Assembly (NCBI GenBank): GCA_019912845.1
Contig: JAIOHU010000059.1
Location: 1-42,074, forward strand
DNA from: a bacterium
GTDB taxonomy: Bacteria; Electryoneota; Electryoneia; Electryoneales; Electryoneaceae
Direction of reading: 5' to 3'
Length of the DNA: 42,074 nucleotides
Of this stretch, positions 34,290 to 42,074 are shown one piece after another. Below the pieces are notes generated by a model. The model saw only the letters and a list, made by a program, of their open reading frames with translations. It searched no databases and was not told the origin of the DNA. Every line of letters starts with the position of its first letter. Position 1 is the stretch's first letter. A program made the translations under genes and the position numbers.

Positions 34290-35006
34290 CTATGCGGGGG
34301 CACTTTCTGTTTCTGCAACCGGCGTTCTCTTACGGAATGGACATCCCAACAAGGATAATAGTTCACGAGCTTCTTCATCAGTGTTTGCTGATGTAACAAA
34401 GGTTACATCAATACCATGAATCTTCTCAACTTTATCATAGTCGATTTCCGGGAATACAATCTGTTCTTTTATTCCGAAGGAATAATTTCCGCGGCCATCG
34501 AATGAACGATCAGGAAGCCCTCTGAAGTCACGTACACGGGGGATAGCCAGATTAAAGAGCTTGTCAAGGAATTCCCACATTTGGAAACCTCTCAAAGTCA
34601 CTGCAACACCAACCTGCATACCCTCACGCAACTTAAAGTTACTGATGGATTTTCGAGCACGCGTTATTACTGGCTGTTGACCAGCTACTGTTCGAAACTC
34701 CTCTACCACACTTTCCAGTAACTTCTGGTCATTGTGTGCATCGCCAATACCGACATTCATCACAACTTTGATCAGTTTTGGCACTTCCATCGGATTCTGG
34801 TAATCAAAGCGTTTCGTAAGCTGTGTGATTACCTTTTCCTTATGTAGTTTCAGGAGAACCGGTTCATATCCTTTAGGTGGTGCTTCTACTTTCTGCTCCG
34901 CACCTTTTTTGGCTTTTTTATTGCCACCACCGGATTTCTTGGCATCGGCAGATTTTTTGCCTTTACCCGTATCCTGACCTTTTTGTTTATCTTCCTTCTT
35001 CGCCAC
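34290..35006 (-). CDS. rplE: 50S ribosomal protein L5 with lysine-rich N-terminal extension
   Basis: 238 residues, against ~180 in most bacteria. The first ~45 residues are almost only Lys, Gly, Ala, Gln, Asp and Ser ([20 protein letters not shown]) before the normal start of the fold ([20 protein letters not shown]). Core motifs [50 protein letters not shown] and [17 protein letters not shown] are intact. Start GTG at 35006 has GAGGGA upstream. L5 binds 5S rRNA in the central protuberance. Confidence 0.96.
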   Translation of the reverse strand: MAKKEDKQKGQDTGKGKKSADAKKSGGGNKKAKKGAEQKVEAPPKGYEPVLLKLHKEKVITQLTKRFDYQNPMEVPKLIKVVMNVGIGDAHNDQKLLESVVEEFRTVAGQQPVITRARKSISNFKLREGMQVGVAVTLRGFQMWEFLDKLFNLAIPRVRDFRGLPDRSFDGRGNYSFGIKEQIVFPEIDYDKVEKIHGIDVTFVTSANTDEEARELLSLLGCPFRKRTPVAETESAPA

Positions 35007-35014
35007 AATTCCCT

Positions 35015-35374
35015 CTAGTCAAGTACTTCACCGGAGACTTTCGACACTCGAACACGGCGTCTCCGTCCACCTTCTTCATCCAGGTATTTATGCCCCACAC
35101 GAGTGGGTTCGCTGGTTTTGGGATCAATCACCTGCACATTGGATACGTGAATTTTACCCTCACGTTCGACAATACCACCCTGTTGCATCTTCGGGTTAGG
35201 TTTTGTGTGACGCTTGATAAAATGAACACCTTCAACAATAATGCGGTCTTCTCTCGGGAATACTTTAAGAACTTTACCGCGTTTACCACGGTCATTCCCG
35301 GAAATCACCAACACTTCATCCCCTTTACGTACGCTTAAGCTGTGACGGGGGAGCTTTTTCATATGCCGGATCAC
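35015..35374 (-). CDS. rplX: 50S ribosomal protein L24
   Basis: 119 residues. The KOW motif ([21 protein letters not shown]) and [14 protein letters not shown] are present. The GTG at 35374 is kept as start: GGAGG lies about 4 bases upstream and it overlaps the rplN stop (GTGA). An ATG four codons later is too far from the ribosome site. L24 initiates 50S assembly. Confidence 0.96.
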   Translation of the reverse strand: MIRHMKKLPRHSLSVRKGDEVLVISGNDRGKRGKVLKVFPREDRIIVEGVHFIKRHTKPNPKMQQGGIVEREGKIHVSNVQVIDPKTSEPTRVGHKYLDEEGGRRRRVRVSKVSGEVLD

Positions 35375-35739
35375 AATACCTCCGGAGCCAGGCTGACTAT
35401 TTTTGTAAATTGTTTGTCACGTAACTCCCGCGCAACCGGACCAAAAATACGGGTTCCGCGAGGTTCAAAACGCTCATCAATAATTACAGCAGCGTTATCA
35501 TCAAATCGGACATAACTACCATCACGACGACGGACAGCCTTTTTGGTGCGCACAACAACTGCACGTTGGATACTCCCCTTTTTGATATTGCTATTGGGGA
35601 TAGCTGTCTTCACACTGACCACGATAATGTCACCAAGTGATGCATATCTTCTACGGGTTCCACCAAGGATGCGAAAACACTTCACCTTTTTGGCACCTGT
35701 ATTGTCAGCGACTGTTAAAACTGTTTCTTCCTGGATCAT
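35371..35739 (-). CDS. rplN: 50S ribosomal protein L14
   Basis: 122 residues, the usual size: [53 protein letters not shown] and [13 protein letters not shown]. It bridges to 16S rRNA and contacts assembly factor RsfS in other bacteria. It follows rpsQ after an 83-base gap, the longest inside the S10-spc section. Confidence 0.98.
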   Translation of the reverse strand: MIQEETVLTVADNTGAKKVKCFRILGGTRRRYASLGDIIVVSVKTAIPNSNIKKGSIQRAVVVRTKKAVRRRDGSYVRFDDNAAVIIDERFEPRGTRIFGPVARELRDKQFTKIVSLAPEVL

Positions 35740-35822
35740 TACATCCTCAACTCTAAAGGATGATGGCTGAATTTACAGCCACGTTCCATCTTAGCTCTGC
35801 GAATAAGCAAATTAATAATTGC

Positions 35823-36080
35823 CTACAACGCTTTCTTTACAATTTCCGTAACCCGCCACCTTTTCGTGCGGGAAAGCGGCCTAACTTCCATCATACGGAC
35901 TATATCGCCCATACCACATTCATTACTTTCGTCATGAGCATGGTATTTTTTCGACTTGGTTATAAACTTTTTATAGCGAGGGTGTTGCAGTCTACGCGAT
36001 ACCTGAACCGTCACCGTCTTGTCCATCTTATCGGAAACTACTGTTCCCGTAACTATTTTACGCCGTCCACGAATTTCCAC
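35823..36080 (-). CDS. rpsQ: 30S ribosomal protein S17
   Basis: 85 residues: [21 protein letters not shown], the OB-fold, and MVEVRPLS-like [15 protein letters not shown]. Start GTG at 36080; its GAGGAG ribosome site is embedded in the last codons of rpmC, which ends 3 bases before it. Primary 16S rRNA binder. Confidence 0.97.
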   Translation of the reverse strand: MEIRGRRKIVTGTVVSDKMDKTVTVQVSRRLQHPRYKKFITKSKKYHAHDESNECGMGDIVRMMEVRPLSRTKRWRVTEIVKKAL

Positions 36081-36083
36081 AGT

Positions 36084-36305
36084 TTACTCCTCTGATCCCT
36101 GGGTTTTAAGTTCACCCAATTCCTTCTCGTGAATAAGAGTTTTCAAACGAGCAACGTTACGGCGTGCTGTTCGCACTTTAATCGGACTTTCAAGCTGATG
36201 ACTACCCAATTGAAAGTTCAGATTTGCAAGCTCTTCTTCGGCATCATTCAGCCTCGCCTGCAACTCTTCATTGTTCATTTCACGCCATTCTTCCAATTGC
36301 TTCAT
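36084..36305 (-). CDS. rpmC: 50S ribosomal protein L29
   Basis: 73 residues from the ATG at 36305, one base after the rplP stop. GGAGG (6 bases upstream) lies in the end of rplP; a TTG start eight codons earlier would swallow it. MNNEELQARLNDAEEELANLNFQ-type helix pair and VRTARRNVARLKTLI are characteristic. It lies near the exit tunnel next to L23. Confidence 0.95.
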   Translation of the reverse strand: MKQLEEWREMNNEELQARLNDAEEELANLNFQLGSHQLESPIKVRTARRNVARLKTLIHEKELGELKTQGSEE

Positions 36306-36306
36306 G

Positions 36307-36720
36307 CTACCCCTCCAAACGTCCAACAATTTTCGTCTTGATTGGCAATTTATACTGTGCCAATCTCAATGCTGATCTCGCGAGATCCTCAGGAACACCG
36401 CCAAGTTCAAAAAGAATCCTTCCGGGCTTTACAACCGCTACCCAGAATTCTGGTGATCCCTTACCTTTACCCATTCTTACCTCAGCCGGTTTCTTTGTAA
36501 CTGGCTTATCTGGGAAAATACGGATCCATACTTTTCCACCACGTTTCACATGACGAGTTATAGCGACACGAGATGCTTCTATTTGACGAGAAGTGATCCA
36601 CCCTGGTTCGAGGGCTTTTATACCCCACTGCCCAAAATTGACAGCACTACCACGGTGTGCTAATCCCCTCATTCGTCCGCGATGCACCTTACGCCGTTTT
36701 ACGCGTTTCGGAGCGAGCAT
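36307..36720 (-). CDS. rplP: 50S ribosomal protein L16
   Basis: 137 residues: [59 protein letters not shown] and [19 protein letters not shown] are all standard, in a late-assembly protein at the tRNA A/P region. Its stop (TAG) overlaps the ribosome site for rpmC. Confidence 0.98.
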   Translation of the reverse strand: MLAPKRVKRRKVHRGRMRGLAHRGSAVNFGQWGIKALEPGWITSRQIEASRVAITRHVKRGGKVWIRIFPDKPVTKKPAEVRMGKGKGSPEFWVAVVKPGRILFELGGVPEDLARSALRLAQYKLPIKTKIVGRLEG

Positions 36721-36753
36721 GGTTCTATCCTAATCTTAAAATTGTGCGTTTAA

Positions 36754-37449
36754 CTATTTCTTCTTACCACGCCGTGGTGGCTGATCTGTACGTTGTGCAG
36801 CATTGTCATGCTGTGCAACTTCATTTCCCAGAATCTCACCCTTACATACCCAGACCTTTACCCCAATGGTTCCGTAGGTGGTCATGGCAGTATGCAAATG
36901 ATAATCAATATCAGCACGGAGTGTATGCAGCGGAATCCGTCCTTCTTTGTAGGATTCCTTGCGACTCATCTCTGCTCCGCCGAGTCGCCCTTTACAATTC
37001 ACTTTTATACCTTCAGCACCCATACGCATTGCAGCTTGTATAGATTTTTTCATTGCGCGTCTAAAACTGACACGACCTTTTAATTGATGCGCAATGGACT
37101 CAGCTACTAATGCCGCTTCTATTTCAGGGCGTTTAATCTCAAAAATATTGAGCTGTACATCTTTTCCCGTCACCTGCGCCAACTCAGCTTTCAACTTATC
37201 GACTTCGGTACCACGACGTCCAATTACAATACCCGGACGTGCAGTATGGATTGAGATGGTGATAAGTTTCGGCGTACGCTCGATTTCAATTTTTGCGACC
37301 CCAGCATTCTGTAGACGTTTGTTGAGATATTTTCTCAACATCAAGTCTTCTTCCAGCTTGTCTGCAAAATTTGATTCATCGAACCAGTTTGAACTCCAGG
37401 TCTTGTTAACCTTTAACCGAAAGCCGACCGGATGTACTTTTTGTCCCAT
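36754..37449 (-). CDS. rpsC: 30S ribosomal protein S3
   Basis: 231 residues from ATG 37449 ([12 protein letters not shown], the canonical N-terminus); a 12-codon upstream extension has no support. KH domain with [18 protein letters not shown], then [17 protein letters not shown] and [17 protein letters not shown] [13 protein letters not shown] and [14 protein letters not shown]. The tail is basic and Gln/Arg-rich. It lines the mRNA entry channel. Confidence 0.97.
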   Translation of the reverse strand: MGQKVHPVGFRLKVNKTWSSNWFDESNFADKLEEDLMLRKYLNKRLQNAGVAKIEIERTPKLITISIHTARPGIVIGRRGTEVDKLKAELAQVTGKDVQLNIFEIKRPEIEAALVAESIAHQLKGRVSFRRAMKKSIQAAMRMGAEGIKVNCKGRLGGAEMSRKESYKEGRIPLHTLRADIDYHLHTAMTTYGTIGVKVWVCKGEILGNEVAQHDNAAQRTDQPPRRGKKK

Positions 37450-37465
37450 TAGATAATTCCTCCGG

Positions 37466-37810
37466 TCACTCGTTGGCTTCGACAATAATAGTCATGTGAC
37501 TCATCCGCTTATTTATCCGTGTAGCACGACCCATTGCTCGTGGACGCCAACGTTTCATCGTTGGGCCTTCATCAACAAAAATCGTCTTAATGACAGCTTC
37601 GTTGACATTTAGTCCACGTGCTTCTTCTTTGTTCATCAGATTTGCCAATGCACTGCGAAGAAGTTTTTCAATCGGAATCGCTGCTTTTTTCGCACTATGT
37701 GTCAAAATGCCCTGGGCGTTCCCGGCTGTTTTGCCGCGAACCATGTCAGCGACCAGCCTTGCTTTTCTCGGCGCCACTCTAACAAATCGGGCGGTTGCCT
37801 TCGCTTCCAT
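37466..37810 (-). CDS. rplV: 50S ribosomal protein L22
   Basis: 114 residues: [20 protein letters not shown], the tunnel-loop region [18 protein letters not shown] and [13 protein letters not shown]. Its beta-hairpin lines the exit tunnel and is a macrolide-resistance site in other bacteria. Twelve bases after rpsS. Confidence 0.98.
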   Translation of the reverse strand: MEAKATARFVRVAPRKARLVADMVRGKTAGNAQGILTHSAKKAAIPIEKLLRSALANLMNKEEARGLNVNEAVIKTIFVDEGPTMKRWRPRAMGRATRINKRMSHMTIIVEANE

Positions 37811-37822
37811 CTGTTCGCCTTT

Positions 37823-38113
37823 CTACTTGACTCGGCTTGCTTTTTCAGTTTTTCTGTCGCCTGAATGGCCCCTAAATGTGCGTGTCGCTGCAAATTCACC
37901 AAGCTTATGACCGACCATATTTTCAGAGACATACACTGGGATATGCTTTTTCCCATTATGAACCGCGAATGTCAGACCCACAAAATCTGGACTGATGGTA
38001 CTTCTACGCGACCATGTTTTAATTACTTTTTTGCTGTTGGAATTCCTGGCTTCGAGAACCTTCTTCAACAGACTTTCTTCAATAAATGGACCCTTTTTTA
38101 TCGATCGGGCCAT
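37823..38113 (-). CDS. rpsS: 30S ribosomal protein S19
   Basis: 96 residues: [58 protein letters not shown] and FRGHSGDRK are canonical. It works in the 30S head with S13. GAGG precedes the ATG. Confidence 0.98.
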   Translation of the reverse strand: MARSIKKGPFIEESLLKKVLEARNSNSKKVIKTWSRRSTISPDFVGLTFAVHNGKKHIPVYVSENMVGHKLGEFAATRTFRGHSGDRKTEKASRVK

Positions 38114-38166
38114 GTTTCACCTCGTGCAGGTTTAACAGATTACGACTATATCCTGAAGATGAATAA

Positions 38167-38997
38167 CTATTTCTTCTCAGTGCGTCGCTTGATTATATAC
38201 TTATCAGACGCTTGTTTCTTGCGGGTCTTGTAACCCTTAGTCGGCTTACCCCAGGGTGTACAAGGGTGACGACCACCAGATGAACGTCCTTCACCACCAC
38301 CCATGGGATGGTCAACCGGGTTCATGACTACACCACGAACATTCGGACGGCGACCCAGCCAGCGTGTCTTTCCTGCTTTTCCATACGACACGTTTTCGTG
38401 TTCAACATTGCCGACAGTACCAATTGTAGCCAGGCAACCTTCAGGAACTTGTCTCATTTCACCTGACGGTAATTTTAAGACTGCATATCCACTATCACGT
38501 GCAAGCAATCTAACAGATGCACCAGCGCTTCTTGCTAGCTGACCACCTCGTCCCGGCTTCATTTCCACATTGTGAACTTCAGTTCCCAGTGGAATTTTAT
38601 GTAGTGGAAGAGCATTACCAACTCTAATTTCCGCTTCTTCCTTACTACTCATCAGCACATCATCAACCTTGATTCCTTTGGGGGCGAGAATATAACGTTT
38701 TTCACCATCCCGGTAAATCAATAAAGCGATGAAAGCGCTTCGATTAGGGTCATATTCAACGGAGGCGACACGCGCTGCGATACCATACTTATCGCGTTTA
38801 AAATCGACTCTGCGATATTTACGTTTATGACCACCACCTCGCTGCCAGGCAGTGACGCGTCCATGATTATTTCTTCCGCCAGACTTCGGCAATGGTTCGA
38901 GTAAACTCTTCTCAGGCTCGACCTTGCTCAATTCGGAATAGTCCAGGTTCGTCCTGAAACGTTGTCCTGGTGTTACTGGATTATATTTTTTTAACAT
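38167..38997 (-). CDS. rplB: 50S ribosomal protein L2
   Basis: 276 residues, normal length. [21 protein letters not shown], the SH3-like core, [20 protein letters not shown] and the C-terminal [20 protein letters not shown], which holds the His needed for peptidyl-transferase-centre assembly. Followed after 53 bases by rpsS. Confidence 0.98.
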   Translation of the reverse strand: MLKKYNPVTPGQRFRTNLDYSELSKVEPEKSLLEPLPKSGGRNNHGRVTAWQRGGGHKRKYRRVDFKRDKYGIAARVASVEYDPNRSAFIALLIYRDGEKRYILAPKGIKVDDVLMSSKEEAEIRVGNALPLHKIPLGTEVHNVEMKPGRGGQLARSAGASVRLLARDSGYAVLKLPSGEMRQVPEGCLATIGTVGNVEHENVSYGKAGKTRWLGRRPNVRGVVMNPVDHPMGGGEGRSSGGRHPCTPWGKPTKGYKTRKKQASDKYIIKRRTEKK

Positions 38998-39067
38998 ACT
39001 TCCCTCGCGGCGGTGTCGTGACGTCGAATTCCACCTGGAATTCTCACGGATTTACCTTCCCGTACAG

Positions 39068-39367
39068 TTAGACGTTCTCATAGAGATCAAGCGAATCACC
39101 TTCCTGGAGCGTAACCATCGCTTTCTTCCAGGACTTTTGCCGACCTTCAAAACGACCCATCCGTTTCAATTTACCATGAACGGTCACGGTACGGACATCA
39201 ACGACCTTAACTTCGAACAGCCCCTCGACCGCCCGCTTAATTTCGATTTTATTGGCGCTTCGAGGAACTTCAAACGAATAGGTATTGCTTGTTTCCTGCA
39301 TTGCAACAACTTTTTCCGTTTGCAAAGGTCGCTTAAGCAGCTTTCTCAGCCGTGCGTTTTCTTCCAC
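39068..39367 (-). CDS. rplW: 50S ribosomal protein L23
   Basis: 99 residues, start GTG at 39367 with GAGG 6 bases upstream. RPLQTEKVVAM, YSFEVPRSANKIEIKRAVE and LFEVKVVDVRTV are typical. Its first 35 bases overlap the 3' end of rplD, a larger overlap than usual. L23 is the docking site for SRP and trigger factor at the tunnel exit. Confidence 0.96.
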   Translation of the reverse strand: MEENARLRKLLKRPLQTEKVVAMQETSNTYSFEVPRSANKIEIKRAVEGLFEVKVVDVRTVTVHGKLKRMGRFEGRQKSWKKAMVTLQEGDSLDLYENV

Positions 39368-39989
39368 GGAGCACCTCTGTTAGTTTTTCAACTGCCCCCT
39401 CCATAACCAGGAGCATTCGATAGTTCATTAAGTCGTATGTCGAAGCTTCTGCACCTACTCGAATGGCACAGTTTGCAAGATTCCGCGCAGATTTCACAAG
39501 GTTGCTATCATACTCAGATGTCAGAATCAGCACTTTTTCGGCAGAGAATTCGAAACCTTTCAGAAACTGCGTCAGTTCATTTGTACTGACATTTTCAAAT
39601 GAGAAGTTTTCTACAACTCTGAATTTCTCTTCTGCGACTCGACTTGACAACACGCTTGCACGGGCGAGCTGATTAACCTTGTGAGGTATCTTCATTTTAT
39701 ATTCATGAGGAACAGGTCCGAATATTCGTCCACCATGACGCCAGATACCACTTCGGATAGTTCCTGCACGCGCAGTTCCACGTCCCTTTTGACGGAAGGG
39801 TTTCCTACCACCACCACTGACCGCAGTACGGTTCTTGGTGGAATGTGTTCCTTGACGCATTCGTGCGCGCTGAACCTTTACCGCAAGGTAGATTGCATGG
39901 TCATTTGGCTCAATGCCAAACACCTCTTCGCTCAGCGTAATTTCTTTGCTGGACTTCTGACCTTGACGGTTATACACAGGTACGTTCAT
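39333..39989 (-). CDS. rplD: 50S ribosomal protein L4
   Basis: 218 residues: MNVPVYNRQGQ, RARMRQGTHSTKNRTAVSGG and KPFRQKGRGTARAGTIRSG (tunnel loop), then HEYKMKIPHKVNQLARASVLS. In E. coli L4 also represses its own operon. Eleven bases separate it from rplC; it overlaps rplW. Confidence 0.97.
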   Translation of the reverse strand: MNVPVYNRQGQKSSKEITLSEEVFGIEPNDHAIYLAVKVQRARMRQGTHSTKNRTAVSGGGRKPFRQKGRGTARAGTIRSGIWRHGGRIFGPVPHEYKMKIPHKVNQLARASVLSSRVAEEKFRVVENFSFENVSTNELTQFLKGFEFSAEKVLILTSEYDSNLVKSARNLANCAIRVGAEASTYDLMNYRMLLVMEGAVEKLTEVLRGRKRTAEKAA

Positions 39990-40000
39990 GACCGGTACCT

Positions 40001-40621
40001 TTATTGCTTGATTAGTTCTACCACGGAGTTTCGAGCTCCGGGCACTGCTCCCTTAATCAGGAGCAAATTTTTATCACTTATAATCTCAACAACTTGGAGA
40101 TTCTTGACAGTAATTCGATTGACACCATGCTGACCAGCCATTCTTTTCCCCTTAACAACTTTGGATGGCCAGGCACACGCACCGATGGAACCGGGACCAC
40201 GGAAACTCTCATGTGTACCGTGAGTCGCTTTGTGTCCATGGAAATTGTGTCTTTTCATTACGCCCGTAAAACCACGACCCTTTGATAACCCACAGACTGT
40301 AATCATTTCGCCAGCTTCAAACAGCTCATCAACAACCACTTTCTGACCTGCTTTTTTACCGGTCATATCACGAAACTCACGCAAATTCCTGGTTGCTTTC
40401 AGGTTTGCTTTCTTGAAATGACCTGCAGTTGGCTTGTTTACACGGGTCTTCTTCCTGGGAATAAATCCCATCTGAAGAGCATCATATTTGTCTGGACCGT
40501 CTGTCGATTTAACCTGTACAACATCACAAGGACCAGCTTCAATCACGGTCACCGGGATGGATGCACCCCCAACACTGACAGAGGTCATCCCAATTTTTCT
40601 TCCTAACATTCCATTCGCCAT
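40001..40621 (-). CDS. rplC: 50S ribosomal protein L3
   Basis: 206 residues: MLGRKIGMTSV, the central long loop GRGFTGVMKRHNFHGHKATHGTHESFRGPGSIGACAWPSKVVKGKRMAGQHG pattern (split here as FTGVMKRHNFHG, FRGPGSIG and KGKRMAGQHG) and LLLIKGAVPGARN. The loop reaches the peptidyl-transferase centre. Eleven bases after rpsJ. Confidence 0.98.
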   Translation of the reverse strand: MANGMLGRKIGMTSVSVGGASIPVTVIEAGPCDVVQVKSTDGPDKYDALQMGFIPRKKTRVNKPTAGHFKKANLKATRNLREFRDMTGKKAGQKVVVDELFEAGEMITVCGLSKGRGFTGVMKRHNFHGHKATHGTHESFRGPGSIGACAWPSKVVKGKRMAGQHGVNRITVKNLQVVEIISDKNLLLIKGAVPGARNSVVELIKQ

Positions 40622-40632
40622 GATAAAGCCTC

Positions 40633-40941
40633 TCAGGTCTTAATCTCGATATCGACACCAGCCGGAAGTTCCAGCTTCATCAACGCATCAATGGTCTTGG
40701 AGGACGAATTGAGAATATCGATCAGACGTTTGTGAATACGTGTTTCAAATTGCTCGCGCGATTTCTTATCAATATGCGGACCGCGAAGCACTGTCCAAAC
40801 TGTACGACGTGTCGGAAGTGGTATCGGACCAGAAATCACTGCGCCAGTACCACGCGCTGTCTGAATGATCTTCTGCGTCGACTTGTCAATCAAATTATGA
40901 TCGTACGCTTTTAGACGGATGCGTATATTTTGACCTGCCAC
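40633..40941 (-). CDS. rpsJ: 30S ribosomal protein S10
   Basis: 102 residues from the GTG at 40941; AAGGAGG sits 5 bases upstream, so a TTG start within that ribosome site is excluded. [39 protein letters not shown] and [11 protein letters not shown] are canonical. S10 (NusE) also joins antitermination complexes. First gene of the S10 section after tuf, 53 bases downstream. Confidence 0.97.
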   Translation of the reverse strand: MAGQNIRIRLKAYDHNLIDKSTQKIIQTARGTGAVISGPIPLPTRRTVWTVLRGPHIDKKSREQFETRIHKRLIDILNSSSKTIDALMKLELPAGVDIEIKT

Positions 40942-40994
40942 GCTACCCTCCTTCAATTGAAACAGAACCAGGTAATTCTGCTTCGCAACGTTGA

Positions 40995-42074
40995 CTACTC
41001 TTTAATCTTAGTAACAACACCCGCACCAACTGTACGGCCACCTTCACGAATTGCGAAACGAAGCTGCTCGTCCATCGCAATCGGGGTAATCAATTCTACA
41101 TCCATCTTAACATTGTCACCAGGCATTACCATCTCAACACCTTCAGGTAAGGTAATATCACCAGTAACGTCAGTTGTACGGAAATAGAACTGCGGACGAT
41201 AGCCCTTGAAAAACGGTGTGTGACGACCACCCTCATCCTTGCTCAGGATATAAACCTCACCCTCAAACTTCGTATGAGGAGTTATCGCACCCGGCTTGCA
41301 AAGAACCATACCACGTTCAATCTCATCTTTATCAACACCACGAAGAAGCAACCCGGCATTATCACCAGCTTCACCACGGTCAAGAATCTTACGGAACATC
41401 TCAACACCAGTTACAACTGTCTTACGATGCGCACCAAGACCAATCAACTCAACTTCGGTACCAACATTGATCACGCCACGCTCAATACGACCAGTAGCAA
41501 CTGTGCCACGACCGGTAATCGAAAAAACATCTTCAACAGGCATAAGGAAAGGCTTGTCAACATCACGTTCAGGCTGCGGAACATAACTGTCAACTGCTTC
41601 CATCAATTCCATGATCGACTTGGTCTTCTCGGGATCTTCAGGATTATTCAACGCTTCAAGTGCGCTGCCACGAATGATAGGAATATCATCACCAGGGAAT
41701 TCATATTCGTTCAATAAATCGCGCATCTCAAGTTCGACAAGGTCAAGAAGCTCTTCATCATCAACCATGTCAACCTTGTTCATATAAACTACAAGCGCAG
41801 GAACATTCACCTGACGTGCAAGAAGAATATGTTCACGAGTCTGTGGCATGGGACCATCAGCAGCGGAAACAACCACAATCGCACCATCCATCTGCGCAGC
41901 ACCAGTAATCATGTTCTTTACATAGTCAGCGTGACCAGGACAGTCTACATGCGCGTAGTGACGGTTGTCCGTCTCATACTCAACATGCGCTGTAGCAATG
42001 GTAATACCACGTTCACGCTCTTCAGGAGCGTTATCAATGGAATCAAAACTACGAAATTCAGCGCCACCCTTTTT
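40995..42074 (-). CDS. tuf: Elongation factor Tu, N-terminus beyond window
   Basis: 360 codons of EF-Tu are in the window; the reading frame is open to the right edge (first visible residues [20 protein letters not shown]). The P-loop lies outside. Visible G-domain motifs are RGITI (effector), DCPGHADYV (G3), NKVDMVDD (G4) and GSALEAL (G5); domains 2 and 3 are complete ([41 protein letters not shown]). It delivers aminoacyl-tRNA to the ribosome. A large internal frame starting at 41912 is only part of this gene. It lies 53 bases upstream of rpsJ, so it belongs to the same str/S10 transcription unit. Confidence 0.98.
   Translation of the reverse strand, partial: KKGGAEFRSFDSIDNAPEERERGITIATAHVEYETDNRHYAHVDCPGHADYVKNMITGAAQMDGAIVVVSAADGPMPQTREHILLARQVNVPALVVYMNKVDMVDDEELLDLVELEMRDLLNEYEFPGDDIPIIRGSALEALNNPEDPEKTKSIMELMEAVDSYVPQPERDVDKPFLMPVEDVFSITGRGTVATGRIERGVINVGTEVELIGLGAHRKTVVTGVEMFRKILDRGEAGDNAGLLLRGVDKDEIERGMVLCKPGAITPHTKFEGEVYILSKDEGGRHTPFFKGYRPQFYFRTTDVTGDITLPEGVEMVMPGDNVKMDVELITPIAMDEQLRFAIREGGRTVGAGVVTKIKE

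Noticed and set aside
41912..42074. EF-Tu start at 41912
   Set aside because: The open frame continues to the window edge with canonical upstream EF-Tu sequence, so the internal Met is not the start.

Overview
The window is a bacterial chromosome segment. It runs from an accessory/housekeeping mosaic (1-24.9 kb) into an essentially complete S10-spc-alpha ribosomal protein supercluster read on the minus strand (24.9-42.1 kb). A five-haem secreted protein at 8648-10906 ends in the YPNPFNPST / DxxGR / SGLYFLKL type of C-terminal sorting domain. Together with alginate-export-like porin, signal-peptide and outer-membrane features, this suggests a Gram-negative member of the FCB superphylum, from a candidate phylum near Calditrichota, Marinimicrobia or Electryoneota rather than a well-studied genus. 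That placement is inference; no rRNA is present to test it. No tRNA, rRNA, CRISPR array, integrase or transposase was seen.

Layout: 1-1203 holds a DUF72 protein (cut by the window edge) and an acidic hypothetical protein, both minus. 1394-8478 is plus-strand: a DoxX membrane protein, a homocysteine methyltransferase/MTHFR fusion bracketed by two oppositely oriented double-hairpin repeats, an SDR directly followed by a HAD-like phosphatase, a WbqC-like protein, a PIG-L deacetylase and a WecA/TagO-type lipid-carrier sugar-phosphate transferase. 8648-12230 holds the multihaem secreted protein and a TPR-like membrane-anchored protein, separated by dispersed palindromic repeats. 12255-13439 (minus) is an orphan protein that looks like a SLOG-type nucleotide-binding fold joined by a proline linker to a DUF2971-like domain. 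13817-16032 is a WecG/TagA glycosyltransferase overlapping a polyprenyl glycosylphosphotransferase interrupted by two in-frame TAG codons with no frameshift. After an AT-rich orphan come transketolase (minus), an SDR lacking its catalytic Tyr plus dapF (plus), an FmdB-type zinc ribbon, an outer-membrane porin, a secreted propeller-like protein and a receiver-only response regulator.

24923-42074 reads, in transcription order, tuf (partial), rpsJ, rplC, rplD, rplW, rplB, rpsS, rplV, rpsC, rplP, rpmC, rpsQ, rplN, rplX, rplE, rpsN, rpsH, rplF, rplR, rpsE, rpmD, rplO, secY, adk, map, infA, rpmJ, rpsM, rpsK, rpsD, rpoA, rplQ. It ends at a strong bidirectional terminator shared with the convergent response regulator. 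Gene order is canonical. L17 has a long acidic C-terminal tail and L5 a lysine-rich N-terminal tail, which are unusual.

How the genes work together: the TagO-like initiator, the TagA-like second transferase, the (broken) WbaP/WcaJ-like initiator, the PIG-L deacetylase and WbqC suggest surface-glycan assembly spread over several loci. If the second initiator is truly dead, the TagO-like enzyme is the only lipid-carrier initiator visible here. The best candidates for something undescribed are the double-amber transferase, the SLOG/DUF2971-like orphan and the repeat family around the methionine gene. No obvious multi-gene defence or mobile system was found.
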